From CAZWDL01 sp964632995 (GTDB taxonomy: Bacteria > Bacteroidota > Bacteroidia > Chitinophagales > Saprospiraceae): 48,261 nucleotides of DNA. A model generated the notes under the pieces. The model saw only the letters and a program-made list of their open reading frames with translations, did no database searches and had not been told where the DNA came from. Location of the stretch: NCBI GenBank assembly GCA_964632995.1, contig CAZWDL010000047.1, positions 1 to 48,261 of the forward strand, read 5' to 3'. This document shows positions 48,171 through 48,261 of this stretch, in pieces (position 1 is the first letter of the stretch; each line of letters starts with the position of its first letter). The position numbers and the translations under genes are program-made.

Positions 48171-48261
48171 CTACCTCTCCCCCCGGTCCACCTCATGATA
48201 ATGCATGGCGTTGCGCCAATGAGCAGCCAGATTGAAAACCAGGAGGATAGCACCCTGTATA
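48171..48261 (-). CDS. Partial C-terminus of a membrane protein at right edge
   Basis: On the minus strand a frame enters from the edge and reads IQGAILLVFNLAAHWRNAMH, then YHEVDRGER before TAG (48173-48171). The hydrophobic segment followed by a charged tail looks like the end of a membrane protein. It converges on the methyltransferase gene. Only 29 residues are visible, so the identity is unknown. Confidence 0.4.
   Translation of the reverse strand, partial: IQGAILLVFNLAAHWRNAMHYHEVDRGER

Noticed and set aside
1..48261. CRISPR array, rRNA, tRNA, prophage or integrase
   Set aside because: The tandem arrays have 7- or 11-bp units without spacers, no tRNA or rRNA sequence was recognised, and no phage or recombinase gene was found.

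Overview
The window looks like chromosomal DNA of a free-living Bacteroidota, most likely a Saprospiria/Lewinella-type organism (inference). The evidence is a SusC/SusD pair, an ECF sigma/FecR pair, two proteins with type IX secretion C-terminal domains (type A at 16226-17653, type B at 28536-29762), many lipobox proteins, type B ribosomal protein L31, and several promoters with the Bacteroidota -7 consensus TAnnTTTG. No rRNA, tRNA, CRISPR array, integrase or transposase gene was found.

Layout. 1-1713 (minus) is a LemA / TPM-domain operon cut by the left edge. 1981-3967 (minus) holds a MeaB-type GTPase and a PaaG-like enoyl-CoA hydratase/isomerase. 4334-13877 carries envelope and secreted enzymes: a serine beta-lactamase-like hydrolase, a large Asp-box (sortilin/BNR) protein, a cyclase-family lipoprotein, a cytidine deaminase and a GH106-like lipoprotein. 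14211-16107 (minus) pairs an orphan paaD with an unrecognised 443-residue protein. 16226-22933 has a secreted alpha/beta hydrolase, an amidohydrolase, a DUF1015 protein and a P-type cation ATPase. An AT-rich gap with a probable decayed gene follows, then metG, a YcgL-like nucleotidyltransferase, an acyl-CoA dehydrogenase and a LamG surface protein. 29864-37440 runs MarR, SusC, SusD and apolipoprotein N-acyltransferase. 37604-38895 (minus) is a tandem pair of paralogous two-TM/TPR proteins. 39103-44419 is an ECF sigma / FecR / STN-repeat protein / barrel / DUF2807 lipoprotein locus. The right end has a Nudix hydrolase, a 56-residue membrane protein, rpmE2, a GlmU-like protein and a methyltransferase.

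How the genes may work together. MeaB, PaaG, PaaD and the acyl-CoA dehydrogenase all belong to acyl-CoA or phenylacetyl-CoA metabolism, but they are dispersed and do not form a pathway operon. The SusCD pair lacks neighbouring glycan enzymes, so it is not a classical polysaccharide utilisation locus. Lnt would mature the several lipoproteins encoded here. The 39103-44419 locus is the best candidate for an unusual system: an STN domain, normally the signalling end of a TonB-dependent transducer, is fused to a repeat solenoid rather than a TonB receptor and sits directly downstream of an ECF sigma/FecR pair.

The intergenic DNA is unusually structured. At least seven short tandem arrays of seven-base units occur, four of them starting at or within a few bases of a stop codon. 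There are also a MITE-like 150-bp inverted-repeat element, perfect long hairpins, and REP-like palindromes. These are the most unexpected feature of the window.
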